Source of the DNA: CBDDBX01 sp965225955
Lineage (GTDB): Bacteria > Acidobacteriota > Aminicenantia > UBA2199
Reading direction: 5' to 3'
Assembly: GCA_965225955.1 (NCBI GenBank)
Contig: CBDDBX010000019.1
Location: 62,001 to 126,000 of the forward strand
DNA: 64,000 nt
The notes beneath the pieces were generated by a model. The model saw only the letters and a program-made list of their open reading frames with translations, did no database searches and had not been told where the DNA came from. Positions within the stretch are counted from its first letter, which is position 1, and every line of letters begins with the position of its first letter. This document shows positions 28,953 to 38,812 of this stretch, one piece after another. The translations under genes and the position numbers were made by a program.

Positions 28953-31900
28953 ATGAAATTAGCGGTAGTAATCGGAACATATAACAGACTTGGACAATTG
29001 AAGAATTGTCTCAACTCAGTAATAGGAAAAATTAAAATTCCTCACGAAATAATTGTTGTTGATGCAGGATCAGATGATGGAACCTGTGAATATGTAAGAG
29101 AGCTTGAATCAGAAAGTTCTAACCATATCAAGTTCATTGAAGATGGTAAAAAAATAGGTCAGGCAAGGAGTCTGAACAGAGTCTTTAAAAAGATTGATTG
29201 CCAGTATACCTGCTGGATAAGTGATGATAATGTCTGTCTTGAAGGGACTCTTGAGAAAGCAGTTAAGGTTCTGGAAGATAATTGTGATATAGGAATGGTG
29301 GCACTGAAGGTAAAGGATCTTATGGGGCCCCTTACTGATCTCGAGTATATAGGGTCAGTATGGCCTTCCGGTGTTCTGAATGTGAATCAGGGGATGCTTA
29401 GAACTAATCTGCTGAATGATATAGGCGGCTTTGACATACAATATCGTGATTATGGTATTGATGCGGATCTTACAACTGAGGTGCTTGTCAGAGGATATAA
29501 GGTTGTTTATACAAAAGATGTCGTTATTCATCACTACAGAGATCACGACAATTCTCCGGGAGCGTTTAGTGAAGCTCAGAGAAAGTTCAATGGAAGAAAT
29601 GCCAAAAGAATTTACAGAAAAAAGTTCTTCCATCTTTATGAAATTCCATATTCAGAGTTGAAGCAGAAATTCAGAAAACTTTATAAAAGTCCAAATGATG
29701 AGAGTGTTACGAAAAAAGAGTTGATTTATAATACTATACATAGTGCTCTCAAACTGGGTAAAATGTGTTCACCAGCTCAGTTGAAAAAATATTGCATGAG
29801 AGATTTTGACCATATTGCCAGGAGTAAGTTTATTTCCGCAAATGATATGTGGGAGAATCGTGACAATGACTACTATCTGGTTCAGAAACTCCCTGAAGAA
29901 GTAGTTGAACAGTTCAAAAACAGAGACGGGAAGTATAGCTCTATAGAACATAAAGAGATAAGGTCTGCAGATGTACTCTGGTTGCTTGATGATTATACCG
30001 CTGAATTTGATGCTGCTGTAATAATGAAGAACTTTATGAACTCCTTTTATGATATGAGTGTTGAGATCAGACAGATCAACTTTCATATGAAAGAGTATTT
30101 CGAATATATAAGACCCCGTATAGTTGTTATTCCTGAACTGGCAGGCAGGGAAGAGGTGATTAAAGATCTTGTAGATCTCTACAGGAATGTAGAGGTTATA
30201 AACCTTGGTCAGTATAGTAACAATTATTCTGTATACGATAGTGGTGAATATCATGAAATATACAGGAATAGTTCAGTCAGGCACTGCTGTTATAACTCAA
30301 AGTACAGAGAATCTCTGTTGACCGCAGGTATACCGGAAAATAATATTACTGAGCTGTTTAACCCATCATGGACACTGTGGCAGAAGCCATATGTAAAGTA
30401 CTTTGCAACAAAAAAGAATATAGGTGGAAAGTTTGGACTTGATATTTCTAAACCATGGACATTTGTAGATGGAAGAGCGATTACATCTACTGTTTCAGAA
30501 AACATGGATGAGGATATTGCGGGATTGTTAACATATTGCAGTAACAGCTCATCAGAGAGTGATGACATCGTTATTTTCAGGCCTCCTTCTGAACTGACTC
30601 TGGTTGAGATATATGAGATATATAGCAAATACTGTGATAATACTAAGAAGATAGATTTTCATATTCTTACAGACAGATCTTACAGGGACTGGCTGGCAGC
30701 TAGTGACAAAGTGGTATCTCCTGAGGGATATGAGAATTATGATGCCATTCTTTCAGGAAAAGAACATAAGTTTATTAAAGTTTCAGGAAAAGGGAATCAC
30801 CGGTACAGACAGATAACGGAGACAGAGCAAAAGATAGTTATCAGAAGAGCCGGCCTTGAAGATAGTTTCATTCATCTAACCGGTATTCTGAAAAATGCAC
30901 ATAAAAATATTGAATTAGAATCAGAAGTTAATAATACAGTTCTTAAATTGTACAGAAGCAGGAGCTATTATCAGGAGAGAGTTGTTGAAAATAATATTTT
31001 TCTTGAAGATGATCTCAAAATAAAGATAAAGGGATGGATTGGTAGAGTAGAGAAGAGTATTGATGCAATAATACTTGTTGAACATATTGCCCGGGAACTT
31101 GATACCGCCTGTGCAGTTAAAGCTGTAATTCAGGAAAAATTCAATCATGATGTAAGAATATTTAATGTATATCAGCATACTAAAGAGATATTGAAACAGT
31201 TTAATCCTAAAGTTGTTGTACATCCGTTTTTCTATTTTAAAAAGGGAGCTATGGCTACTGAGGAATATGTAGATGTATGGCCCGATGCAATACACTTTTG
31301 TATGTCCTGGGAAGAACTTTTCTATAAAGCTCACCAGAAGATAAAAGCTCCTTCTGATGAATTTGCAAAGAAGAAGGTGCTTCATCATGCATGGGGGGAT
31401 TTTTACAGGAAGTATCTGAAAAATCATGGAGTTCCAAAAGATAATGTATTCGTAAACGGTCAACCAGTTTACCAGCTTTATAAAGAACCTTACTCTTCAT
31501 ATTTTAAAACCAGAGAGGAACTGGCAGAAAAGTACTCTCTTGATATAAATAAAAGATGGATATTTATACCTGAAAATTTCAGATGGGCTTTTCTTGGTAA
31601 GAAAATAAAATTATTTAAATCTCTTGGTGGTAACGAGGAAGAGATGAAAGAGATGCAGGAGTTCTCTATTAATTCTCTTAATATACTTCTGGAATGGTGC
31701 ACAAATGCGGTTGAAAAAGGAGGGGAGTTTGAAATAATTTTCAGACCGAGACCAGCTACTGAAACAAGTATGATACTTGAGTTCTATAAAGATAAGATTG
31801 GGGAAATACCAGATAAATTGAGAATAATCAAAGAAGAGAGTGTTAGAGAGTGGGTTCTTGCATCTGATACAGTAATTTCATCTTACAGTACAACTCTTAT

Positions 31901-33179
31901 TGAAGCGGCAATTGCAGGAAAGCAGACTTTTATAGCTGAACCAATAAAAATACCCAAATCGCTATATTATGACTGGAATAAGTATGTAAAGAGAATAGAG
32001 AATGAGGAAGATTTCATTAGAATATGTCTGGGAAAAATCAGGAAAATTGATGGAAGGCTCAGAAAATGGGCTGAAAAAGAGATGCTTGCATATGGAGATC
32101 CTATAGAAAGACTGGCTGAACATATAAAAAAACTGATTAACAGAACCAGTGAAGTAAATATTAATGAAGCTGCAAGAAAAAGAGTGCTGAAAGAGGATAA
32201 AAACTATTTCAATCCTGCAACTCACGAGAAAGATGTTTTCACTTTATCTGAAGTTGAAAACAGAGTGCTTAAGTGGCGAAATATTATCTATCCCCAGAAA
32301 GAAACCGGGATAGTTATAAATAAAACAATGGATATAAGAGACTTTGATGATGAAGAGGTCAAAGTTACTGTTAATAACCTTAATGGGGTTATTGAGAAGC
32401 TTTATAAAAAAAATCTGTATATGTCATCCTGGCTTGGAACAGTTCCCGTTAACAACTACTATAATAGTGGTCAGTTTACAATCGATGAGAAAAGTCTTGA
32501 GGGAAGAGCTCTGAAAGGAGGGGTTGAACAGAGACATAATTATAAGCCCCTTATTAATGCTTTTGATGACTACAGGATACCCTGGTTTCTTTACTGGGAA
32601 ATTTCCTGGGTTCTTAAATATATGAACAGAAAGTTAACGCCTGGTATGAGAATACTGGATGCCGGAGGATCTTCTTCACTGTTTACCTGTTATATGGCAG
32701 ATCGTGGTTTTGAGATGTGTTCTGTAGATCTTAATGAAGAGCTGAGAAAAAATGGTGAGATCTTAAGTCAGGAGATGGGGTGGAATATGAGGTCTTATTC
32801 AATGGATCTGCAGAATATGGATTTCCCCGATGAGTATTTTGATCATGCTTTCTCAATATGTGTCTTTGAGCATATGGACTACGATGTCAAGCAGAAGGCT
32901 CTTGCTGAAATAGCAAGGTGCCTGAAACCGGGAGGTATTTTCAGTATGACCTTTGATTACAAGAACCCTGCTCCGGGAATTTTTGGATATGGTAAAGATA
33001 CCCGTCCCAGAAATCAGTTGAATAATTTTAATGATATTGTAAGGAGTTTTCTTTCAACAGGTCATTTTGAGCTATTAGGAAATCGAGAGTTTCATGATAA
33101 CAATGAACTATATCTTCATCATCCTAAATTTGACAGACAGTATACTTTCGGTTCAATCTTTATGAGAAAAAGAGGGTAA
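28953..33179 (+). CDS. Multidomain fusion: GT2 transferase, two capsule-type GT-B-like domains, C-terminal methyltransferase
   Basis: This 1408-residue cytoplasmic protein has four parts. Residues ~1-230 are a GT2 domain (VIGTYNRLGQL, CWISDDN). Residues ~339-615 are a divergent capsule-type domain. Residues ~703-1065 are a second, better conserved copy (HIARELDTACAVK, LHHAWGDFYRKYL, SSYSTTLIEAAIAGK). Residues ~1200-1408 are a class I methyltransferase (MRILDAGGSSSLF, FDHAFSICVFEHMDY). The first capsule-type copy lacks the SxSTT segment and may be inactive. The GT2, second capsule-type and methyltransferase modules each have a stand-alone relative in the genes at 34109, 34999 and 36267. The fusion could synthesise and methylate a repeat unit processively; that is inference. 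Confidence 0.82.
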   Translation: MKLAVVIGTYNRLGQLKNCLNSVIGKIKIPHEIIVVDAGSDDGTCEYVRELESESSNHIKFIEDGKKIGQARSLNRVFKKIDCQYTCWISDDNVCLEGTLEKAVKVLEDNCDIGMVALKVKDLMGPLTDLEYIGSVWPSGVLNVNQGMLRTNLLNDIGGFDIQYRDYGIDADLTTEVLVRGYKVVYTKDVVIHHYRDHDNSPGAFSEAQRKFNGRNAKRIYRKKFFHLYEIPYSELKQKFRKLYKSPNDESVTKKELIYNTIHSALKLGKMCSPAQLKKYCMRDFDHIARSKFISANDMWENRDNDYYLVQKLPEEVVEQFKNRDGKYSSIEHKEIRSADVLWLLDDYTAEFDAAVIMKNFMNSFYDMSVEIRQINFHMKEYFEYIRPRIVVIPELAGREEVIKDLVDLYRNVEVINLGQYSNNYSVYDSGEYHEIYRNSSVRHCCYNSKYRESLLTAGIPENNITELFNPSWTLWQKPYVKYFATKKNIGGKFGLDISKPWTFVDGRAITSTVSENMDEDIAGLLTYCSNSSSESDDIVIFRPPSELTLVEIYEIYSKYCDNTKKIDFHILTDRSYRDWLAASDKVVSPEGYENYDAILSGKEHKFIKVSGKGNHRYRQITETEQKIVIRRAGLEDSFIHLTGILKNAHKNIELESEVNNTVLKLYRSRSYYQERVVENNIFLEDDLKIKIKGWIGRVEKSIDAIILVEHIARELDTACAVKAVIQEKFNHDVRIFNVYQHTKEILKQFNPKVVVHPFFYFKKGAMATEEYVDVWPDAIHFCMSWEELFYKAHQKIKAPSDEFAKKKVLHHAWGDFYRKYLKNHGVPKDNVFVNGQPVYQLYKEPYSSYFKTREELAEKYSLDINKRWIFIPENFRWAFLGKKIKLFKSLGGNEEEMKEMQEFSINSLNILLEWCTNAVEKGGEFEIIFRPRPATETSMILEFYKDKIGEIPDKLRIIKEESVREWVLASDTVISSYSTTLIEAAIAGKQTFIAEPIKIPKSLYYDWNKYVKRIENEEDFIRICLGKIRKIDGRLRKWAEKEMLAYGDPIERLAEHIKKLINRTSEVNINEAARKRVLKEDKNYFNPATHEKDVFTLSEVENRVLKWRNIIYPQKETGIVINKTMDIRDFDDEEVKVTVNNLNGVIEKLYKKNLYMSSWLGTVPVNNYYNSGQFTIDEKSLEGRALKGGVEQRHNYKPLINAFDDYRIPWFLYWEISWVLKYMNRKLTPGMRILDAGGSSSLFTCYMADRGFEMCSVDLNEELRKNGEILSQEMGWNMRSYSMDLQNMDFPDEYFDHAFSICVFEHMDYDVKQKALAEIARCLKPGGIFSMTFDYKNPAPGIFGYGKDTRPRNQLNNFNDIVRSFLSTGHFELLGNREFHDNNELYLHHPKFDRQYTFGSIFMRKRG

Positions 33180-33180
33180 A

Positions 33181-34107
33181 GTGATTAAATTTTCAATAAT
33201 AATCTGCACTTATAATAGAGAAGAGTTGCTAAACAACTGTCTGTCTAGTCTGACTGAACAGGTTAATCCACCGGATAATTTTGAGGTTATTGTTGTTGAT
33301 AACAATTCAAAAGATGGTACAGCAGAGCTTGTGAATCGTTATATCAAGGATTACGATAATTTCAGGTATGTTATGGAAAAAAATCAGGGGTTGTCTTACG
33401 CCCGTAACAGAGGATGTCTGGAGGCCAGAGGCGAGTATCTTGTGTACCTTGATGATGATGCAAAAGCTACAAAAAAGTATTTGCATGCTGTTGACTGGGT
33501 TCTGAATAAGTATAAACCGGACCTGATGGGAGGGCCTATTCACCCATACTACACAACTAAAAAACCGAAATGGTTTAAGGATAAGTACGAAATAAGAGAG
33601 TATGCTGAAAAATCAGGTTTTTCCAGTAAGTGCCAGATAAGCGGTGGTAATTTTACAATAAAAAAGACACTTCTGGTAGAACTGGGAATGTTTGATGTGA
33701 AACTTGGGATGATAGGAAATAAAGATGGTGCCGGTGAAGAGCGTATGGTTCTTGAAAAGTACCGCGCTTCAACTCCTCAGAAAGAACAGAGGGTCTACTA
33801 TTCTATGGATTGCAAAGTTCTTCATCACACTCCTGCAAAGAAGATGAAAGTATCATATTTATGTAAAAGATACTATCTGGGTGGCAAAAGCCTTCTTAGT
33901 ATCAAGTCAGATGTAAATAATAAAAAGTATAACTGGAAATCTTTAGTGAAATTTGTATGGAAATCAAAAATAGTAGTGTTGAAAGAGGTTCTGAAACAAC
34001 ATAAGATATGGAAATATGGAAAACCTGATTATATAGTCCTTCTAAGGCTTATCTTCTTTAAAGCCGGCCAGATCAGAGCTATTGTAAGTGAGATAAAAAA
34101 TAGATAA
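33181..34107 (+). CDS. GT2 glycosyltransferase
   Basis: This 308-residue protein starts with GTG one base after the upstream stop, preceded by AGAGGG. It has a GT2 fold with IIICTYNREELLNNCL, VVDNNSKDGT and VYLDDDAKA (DDD metal site). There are no obvious membrane segments. It probably adds one sugar of the repeat or terminal cap. Confidence 0.88.
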   Translation: MIKFSIIICTYNREELLNNCLSSLTEQVNPPDNFEVIVVDNNSKDGTAELVNRYIKDYDNFRYVMEKNQGLSYARNRGCLEARGEYLVYLDDDAKATKKYLHAVDWVLNKYKPDLMGGPIHPYYTTKKPKWFKDKYEIREYAEKSGFSSKCQISGGNFTIKKTLLVELGMFDVKLGMIGNKDGAGEERMVLEKYRASTPQKEQRVYYSMDCKVLHHTPAKKMKVSYLCKRYYLGGKSLLSIKSDVNNKKYNWKSLVKFVWKSKIVVLKEVLKQHKIWKYGKPDYIVLLRLIFFKAGQIRAIVSEIKNR

Positions 34108-34108
34108 T

Positions 34109-35002
34109 ATGCTGACGATAGTAATTGGAACATATAACCGCCTTCCTCAGTTAGAAAGGTGTATTGAGTCGATTCTGAAAACCGATTCCATGGATATCAG
34201 GATTATAGTTGCAGATGCAGGATCAGATGATGGCACCTGTAAGTATCTCGCAGATATGAAAAGGAAGCTGAATGGGCGCCTTGAATATAGGCTGGATGGA
34301 GAGAAGCTGGGACAGGCCAGGAGTCTTAATCGTATTTTTCCATCAATTACATCAGAATATATCTGCTGGTTAAGCGATGATAATGAACTAACCAGGGGTA
34401 TTCTTGAAGAGTCTCTCTGTTTTATGAATGATAATACAGATGTTGGGCTTCTGGGTTTAAAAGTAAAAGATGTAAGCGGAACTTCAGCATCTATGGATTA
34501 TATAGGTGGTATCTGGCCTTCAGGGGTATTTACTGTAAATCAGGGTATTATCAGAAACAGCATCTTCAGAGAGCTTGGTTATTTTGATGAAGAGTTCAGG
34601 GATTATGGCATTGACGGGGATCTGACTACCAGAGTTCTGCAGAGAGGTTATAAGGTGGCTTTAACAAGAAGAGTTGCTGTACTTCATCACAGAAATTACT
34701 CTGATTATCCGGGGGCTATAGAGAACTCCGGCAGGAATAATTCCCTTATGAGAGCTTTAAAACTCTATCGCTTAAAATATCCGGTTCTCTGTAAGAGACA
34801 GTATGGTTTTCTTATGAAAGGTTTCCGTTATATTCTGGCTCTTTTTCAGTGGAGTGTACTGAAGATAGCGGGTTATAGTATTATGTCCAGAGATGTAAAA
34901 GTAGTTTCAAAATGCAGATATATAAAAGCATTTGACTTATGGAATATGAAGGGTAAGAGTGTGTATCTGATACAATCTCCTGTTAAGGAGATTTCTGAAT
35001 GA
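34109..35002 (+). CDS. GT2 glycosyltransferase, paralogue of the N-terminal domain of the 1408-residue fusion
   Basis: This 297-residue protein begins IVIGTYNRLPQLERCIESIL and carries VADAGSDDGTC, GQARSLNRIF and CWLSDDNELT. It matches the fusion protein's N-terminus motif by motif and clearly shares an ancestor with it. It overlaps the next gene by 4 bases; together with that gene and the methyltransferase at 36267 it forms an unfused version of the fusion's module set. Confidence 0.88.
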   Translation: MLTIVIGTYNRLPQLERCIESILKTDSMDIRIIVADAGSDDGTCKYLADMKRKLNGRLEYRLDGEKLGQARSLNRIFPSITSEYICWLSDDNELTRGILEESLCFMNDNTDVGLLGLKVKDVSGTSASMDYIGGIWPSGVFTVNQGIIRNSIFRELGYFDEEFRDYGIDGDLTTRVLQRGYKVALTRRVAVLHHRNYSDYPGAIENSGRNNSLMRALKLYRLKYPVLCKRQYGFLMKGFRYILALFQWSVLKIAGYSIMSRDVKVVSKCRYIKAFDLWNMKGKSVYLIQSPVKEISE

Positions 35003-36267
35003 AAATTCTATGGCTGATTGAGCATTCAGCACGGGAACTGGATGTTGCCTGTGCAGTTAAATCCCTGATGGAAAAAGAGTTCGGAGCAGAGGTTATCATT
35101 AAGCATCTCTTCAACGATCTGGCTGAAGTTATAGCTCTTAAATCTCAACCTGATCTTATTGCTCTTCCATACTTCTATTCAGCTGAAGATTTTGGAATGA
35201 AAGAGATTATAAAGAGATTCCCGGATTCTGTAATATTCAATATGGCCTGGGAAGAGATATTCTACAAAGGACATATCAATATAAAGGCTCCAAAAGGAGA
35301 ATTTGCTTTTAACAGAGTAATGCACCATGCCTGGGGTAGCTTCTTCAGGGACTATCTGCAGGATGCCGGTGTAAAAAGCAGTCAGATTATAGTTAATGGT
35401 AATCCCTCTCTTCAGCTAAATCGTCCACCTTATAATAGTATCTATGAATCAAGAAAAGCTATTGCTGAAAAGTTTGATCTCAATATCTCTGATAAGTGGA
35501 TACTGGTTCCCGACAATTATGTGTGGGCTTTTGCGGATTCAGGATTATTGAAACTAAAAAGCCGTCATGGTGGCAGTGTGGAGCAGATGCTCAGTATAAA
35601 AGAGTACTGCAGAAACTGTCTGAGAGAGGTTTTGCGCTGGTTTTCAGCATTGGCTGAAGAAGATGGTATAACGGTTATATACAGGCCTAAACCAGCTGTA
35701 TCTCTGGATGAGTTCAGGGAGTTTGCTGAAACCGAAGTAAAAGGAGGAACCCGCAGGATCAGATTTATAAAAGATCTGGACGTGAAACAGTGGATAAGTG
35801 TTTCAGATATGGTTTTTTCTTCATTCAGTACAACTCTTATGGATGCTGCGGTTGCTGGTAAACCTGTATACATGCTGGAACCTCTGCCTGTACCGGAATT
35901 TTTTGTAAGTGAATGGCAGGAAACTCTTGATAGAGTAAGATCCCTTTCTGAATTAACAGAGTCGGTTAATGGAGATAATAATAGAAATGGTGATCTTAAA
36001 GCATGGGTTGAAAACAGCATGCTGAGTAAAGGTGATCCTGTAAAAAATCTATGCCATATCATTAGTAGTATTACCGGAAATAGTATGGATGCAAAAGATA
36101 AGGACGCATCTGTTAACGGACTCTGGAAATATAATTTTTTGTTAAGAGAGAAGATAAAGCAGTTTACAAAAAGAAGATCAAAATATTCTGGTGAACTGTT
36201 AAGTGCTGACGAAATTAACAGAAGAAAAGAGGTATTTTGTTCTCTCTTTGCCAGTGAGGAGTTGTAA
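34999..36267 (+). CDS. Capsule-type GT-B-like protein, paralogue of the second capsule-type domain of the fusion
   Basis: This 422-residue protein contains EHSARELDVACAVKSLM, MAWEEIFYKGHINIKAP, VMHHAWGSFFRDYL and SSFSTTLMDAAVAGK. All have direct counterparts around residues 703-1065 of the protein at 28953-33179. The C-terminal STT-containing segment resembles the donor-binding site of capsule/Kdo-type transferases. I infer a glycosyltransferase or glycan-assembly role; the donor is unknown. The stop overlaps the next start by one base. Confidence 0.72.
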   Translation: MKILWLIEHSARELDVACAVKSLMEKEFGAEVIIKHLFNDLAEVIALKSQPDLIALPYFYSAEDFGMKEIIKRFPDSVIFNMAWEEIFYKGHINIKAPKGEFAFNRVMHHAWGSFFRDYLQDAGVKSSQIIVNGNPSLQLNRPPYNSIYESRKAIAEKFDLNISDKWILVPDNYVWAFADSGLLKLKSRHGGSVEQMLSIKEYCRNCLREVLRWFSALAEEDGITVIYRPKPAVSLDEFREFAETEVKGGTRRIRFIKDLDVKQWISVSDMVFSSFSTTLMDAAVAGKPVYMLEPLPVPEFFVSEWQETLDRVRSLSELTESVNGDNNRNGDLKAWVENSMLSKGDPVKNLCHIISSITGNSMDAKDKDASVNGLWKYNFLLREKIKQFTKRRSKYSGELLSADEINRRKEVFCSLFASEEL

Positions 36268-36986
36268 TGAATAGTTCAGAAAGGTATAGAGGGGAGGGAA
36301 GCCGCTACATTTCTGATAATGAGAGCTGGCATGCTGAAGACTCTGCGTGGAAAGCCGGAAAGATTTTCAGAATTCTGCAGCAGAATCAGCTGAATCCCTC
36401 TACTGTAGCTGATGTGGGATGTGGAGCAGGGGAGATTCTCAGTCAGCTCTATAATAAATTACCTGAAACAACTGTTTTTACTGGTTTTGATATTTCTGAA
36501 GATGCTCATCGTCTGAGTTCTGAAAGAGCTAAAAACAGATTAACTTACAAGTGTCAGGAGTTTGGATCAGCAGAAGAGTATTACGACCTTATTCTGCTTA
36601 TAGATGTTTTTGAACATGTAGAAGACTACATGGGTTTTTTGAAAAAAATAAAACCTAAAGGAAAGAATTTTATCTTCCATATACCTCTGGACCTTTCTGT
36701 TCAGACAGTAATGAGGAATAAACTGACTGATTTCAGGAATAAATTCGGGCATCTCCACTATTTTTCCAGAACAACAGCTATGGAGACACTGAAAGATTGT
36801 GGATATGTGATAAAGGACTGGTTTTATACTGCCGGATCTCTTGAACTGCCTCCACTCTCTTTTAAAGCACGTCTTGCGGTTACACCAAGGAAAATAGTAT
36901 ATTACCTGAATAAGAATATAGCCAGCTGTATATTTGGAGGGTTTTCCTTAATGGTTCTGGCTGAAAGTAAATCTGATATGGAGTAG
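36267..36986 (+). CDS. Class I SAM-dependent methyltransferase
   Basis: This 239-residue protein has VADVGCGAGEILSQL as SAM motif I, then GFDISEDA, and LILLIDVFEHVEDY. A YxxxFGHLHYFS-like segment (NKFGHLHYFSRTT) is common in sugar methyltransferases. It ends a run of GT2, capsule-type and methyltransferase genes that parallels the domain order of the upstream fusion protein. Confidence 0.86.
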   Translation: MNSSERYRGEGSRYISDNESWHAEDSAWKAGKIFRILQQNQLNPSTVADVGCGAGEILSQLYNKLPETTVFTGFDISEDAHRLSSERAKNRLTYKCQEFGSAEEYYDLILLIDVFEHVEDYMGFLKKIKPKGKNFIFHIPLDLSVQTVMRNKLTDFRNKFGHLHYFSRTTAMETLKDCGYVIKDWFYTAGSLELPPLSFKARLAVTPRKIVYYLNKNIASCIFGGFSLMVLAESKSDME

Positions 36987-36993
36987 GTAAAAT

Positions 36994-37734
36994 ATGAGTA
37001 GAGTTTCAGATAAAAGATTAGTGGCACTTATTCCTGCAAGAGGAGGATCAAAAAGAGTGCCCGGGAAGAATATAAGATTACTCACAGGGCATCCTCTTAT
37101 TGCCTATACAATTGCTGCTGCAAAAGCAAGTGGAGTATTTTCAGATATAATTGTTTCCACGGATTGTGAGAAAACTGCTGAAATTGCACGGTTCTATGGT
37201 GGAGAAATTCCTTTCATGAGACCGGAAAAATATGGTCGTGACAGTTCCCCTGATATTGAGTGGATTAAATATACCCTTGAGAAGTTAAGGGATGAGGGGC
37301 GGGAGTGGGACTATTTCTCAATTTTAAGACCAACAAGTCCTTTTAGAAAGGGACATACTATAAAAAAGGCTGTGGATACACTTCTTAATAGTGCAGATGC
37401 AGATTCAATAAGAGCTGTAGAGAAATGCGGAGGCCATCCTTATAAAATGTGGAAGCTGGGTGAAGAATTCATGAATCCCCTTTTTAGCGCACCTGAAGGT
37501 GAAGTTCCATACCATAGCAGGGGTTATCAGACTCTACCTGAAATATATGTGCAGAATGCGAGCCTTGAAGTAGCTGCCTGCAGAGTAATATTTGAAAACT
37601 ATTCTATATCCGGTAGCCGGATTTTACCTTTTGTATCAGAGGAGTATGAAGGCTTTGATATAAATACCACTTTTGACTGGATTGTTGCTGAACATCTTGT
37701 AAAGGAAGATCCTGCAATATTACCGGAACTATAA
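36994..37734 (+). CDS. Acylneuraminate/Kdo-type cytidylyltransferase family protein
   Basis: This 246-residue protein begins LVALIPARGGSKRVPGKNIR, the nucleotide-binding signature of CMP-sialic acid and related synthetases. ILRPTSPFR is also family-typical. It would activate a nonulosonic or related sugar with CTP. No NeuB-type sialic acid synthase or NeuC-type epimerase was recognised in the window, so the sugar precursor must be made elsewhere or be of another kind. Confidence 0.87.
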   Translation: MSRVSDKRLVALIPARGGSKRVPGKNIRLLTGHPLIAYTIAAAKASGVFSDIIVSTDCEKTAEIARFYGGEIPFMRPEKYGRDSSPDIEWIKYTLEKLRDEGREWDYFSILRPTSPFRKGHTIKKAVDTLLNSADADSIRAVEKCGGHPYKMWKLGEEFMNPLFSAPEGEVPYHSRGYQTLPEIYVQNASLEVAACRVIFENYSISGSRILPFVSEEYEGFDINTTFDWIVAEHLVKEDPAILPEL

Positions 37735-37735
37735 G

Positions 37736-38812
37736 ATGCATATACATCTGCTTATTCCTTCTCTTGAATATGGTGGTGCCCAGAAGGTGGCAGTATCTCT
37801 GATTAACGAGTGGGCTAAGGAACATAAGGTTACTCTGGTCCTTTTTCATGATCTTGTGGAGTACAATATTGACGAAAGAGTGGAGAAGGTAATTCTCGGG
37901 GTTAAAAGATCTCCTTTAAGATTAAAAACAGGAGTAGAGGTGTTGAGAGCTGCTCAGAAACTTCACTCTTATATAAGTACCTGTGATGGAAAACTTCTCT
38001 TCTATGGAATAATGGAGTCGGCCAACCTTGTGCTGTCAATTGTAAAGAAGCTGAGACCTGACAGGCTTTTTGCTATTGGAGGCAGCCATACCAATGTTGT
38101 TCGCTATGGCAGTTATACAAAACTTTTCGGTTTGTACAGGCATCTTGATGTGCTGGTAACAGTATCACAGTATATGAGAGACTGGTTCATAGAAATGGGC
38201 TTGAGGGAATCTGTAGTTAAGTTTATTCCAAATCCCGTTAACAGAGAAGAGATACTGGAAGGAGCTTCTGAACAAATACCCGAAGACCTGAATAAACTCA
38301 TTTCTCAAGGTAAGTTTATTCTGGGAGCAGGACGACTTGTTAATGTAAAAAATTTTGAACTCCTGATAAAAGCTTTTAAGATAGTTGTTGGGAAGAGGCC
38401 GGATATAAACCTTGTAATTCTTGGTGAAGGGGAGTTAAGAGTTGAACTTGAAGCCCTTGTTGAGAAGCTGGGACTGGAGAATATCGTTCATATGCCAGGT
38501 CATAGAGATAACCCCTATATATGGATGAAACATGCAGAGGTTTTTGTTCTAAGCTCTGATTTTGAAGGGTGGCCAAATGTATTGCTGGAAGCTCTTACTC
38601 TTGGAACATCTGTTGTATCTACAGATTGTGATTCCGGGCCTGCAGAAATTCTTGAAAAAGGAGAACTGGGAAACCTTGTGCCCGTAGGGGACGATGTGGC
38701 TATGGCGAAAGCTATAGATTCTGCATTTGAGGTAGAGGGGGTTGCAGTAGAGAACAGCAGATGGAGTATTGATAATGTTGCCGGGAAATATCTGGAGCTT
38801 GCTGATGATTAG
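37736..38812 (+). CDS. GT4-family glycosyltransferase
   Basis: This 358-residue protein shows LEYGGAQKVAVSL (acceptor-side glycine loop), LGAGRLVNVKNFELLIKAF and DFEGWPNVLLEAL (donor-side ExxxxxxxE region), a standard GT4 GT-B enzyme. It begins one base after the cytidylyltransferase stop and overlaps the next gene by 8 bases. Confidence 0.9.
   Translation: MHIHLLIPSLEYGGAQKVAVSLINEWAKEHKVTLVLFHDLVEYNIDERVEKVILGVKRSPLRLKTGVEVLRAAQKLHSYISTCDGKLLFYGIMESANLVLSIVKKLRPDRLFAIGGSHTNVVRYGSYTKLFGLYRHLDVLVTVSQYMRDWFIEMGLRESVVKFIPNPVNREEILEGASEQIPEDLNKLISQGKFILGAGRLVNVKNFELLIKAFKIVVGKRPDINLVILGEGELRVELEALVEKLGLENIVHMPGHRDNPYIWMKHAEVFVLSSDFEGWPNVLLEALTLGTSVVSTDCDSGPAEILEKGELGNLVPVGDDVAMAKAIDSAFEVEGVAVENSRWSIDNVAGKYLELADD

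Noticed and set aside
30921..31463. 180-residue minus-strand ORF inside the 1408-residue fusion gene
   Set aside because: It is low in recognisable motifs, lies wholly opposite a well-supported coding domain, and has no ribosome site. It arises from codon bias on the coding strand.
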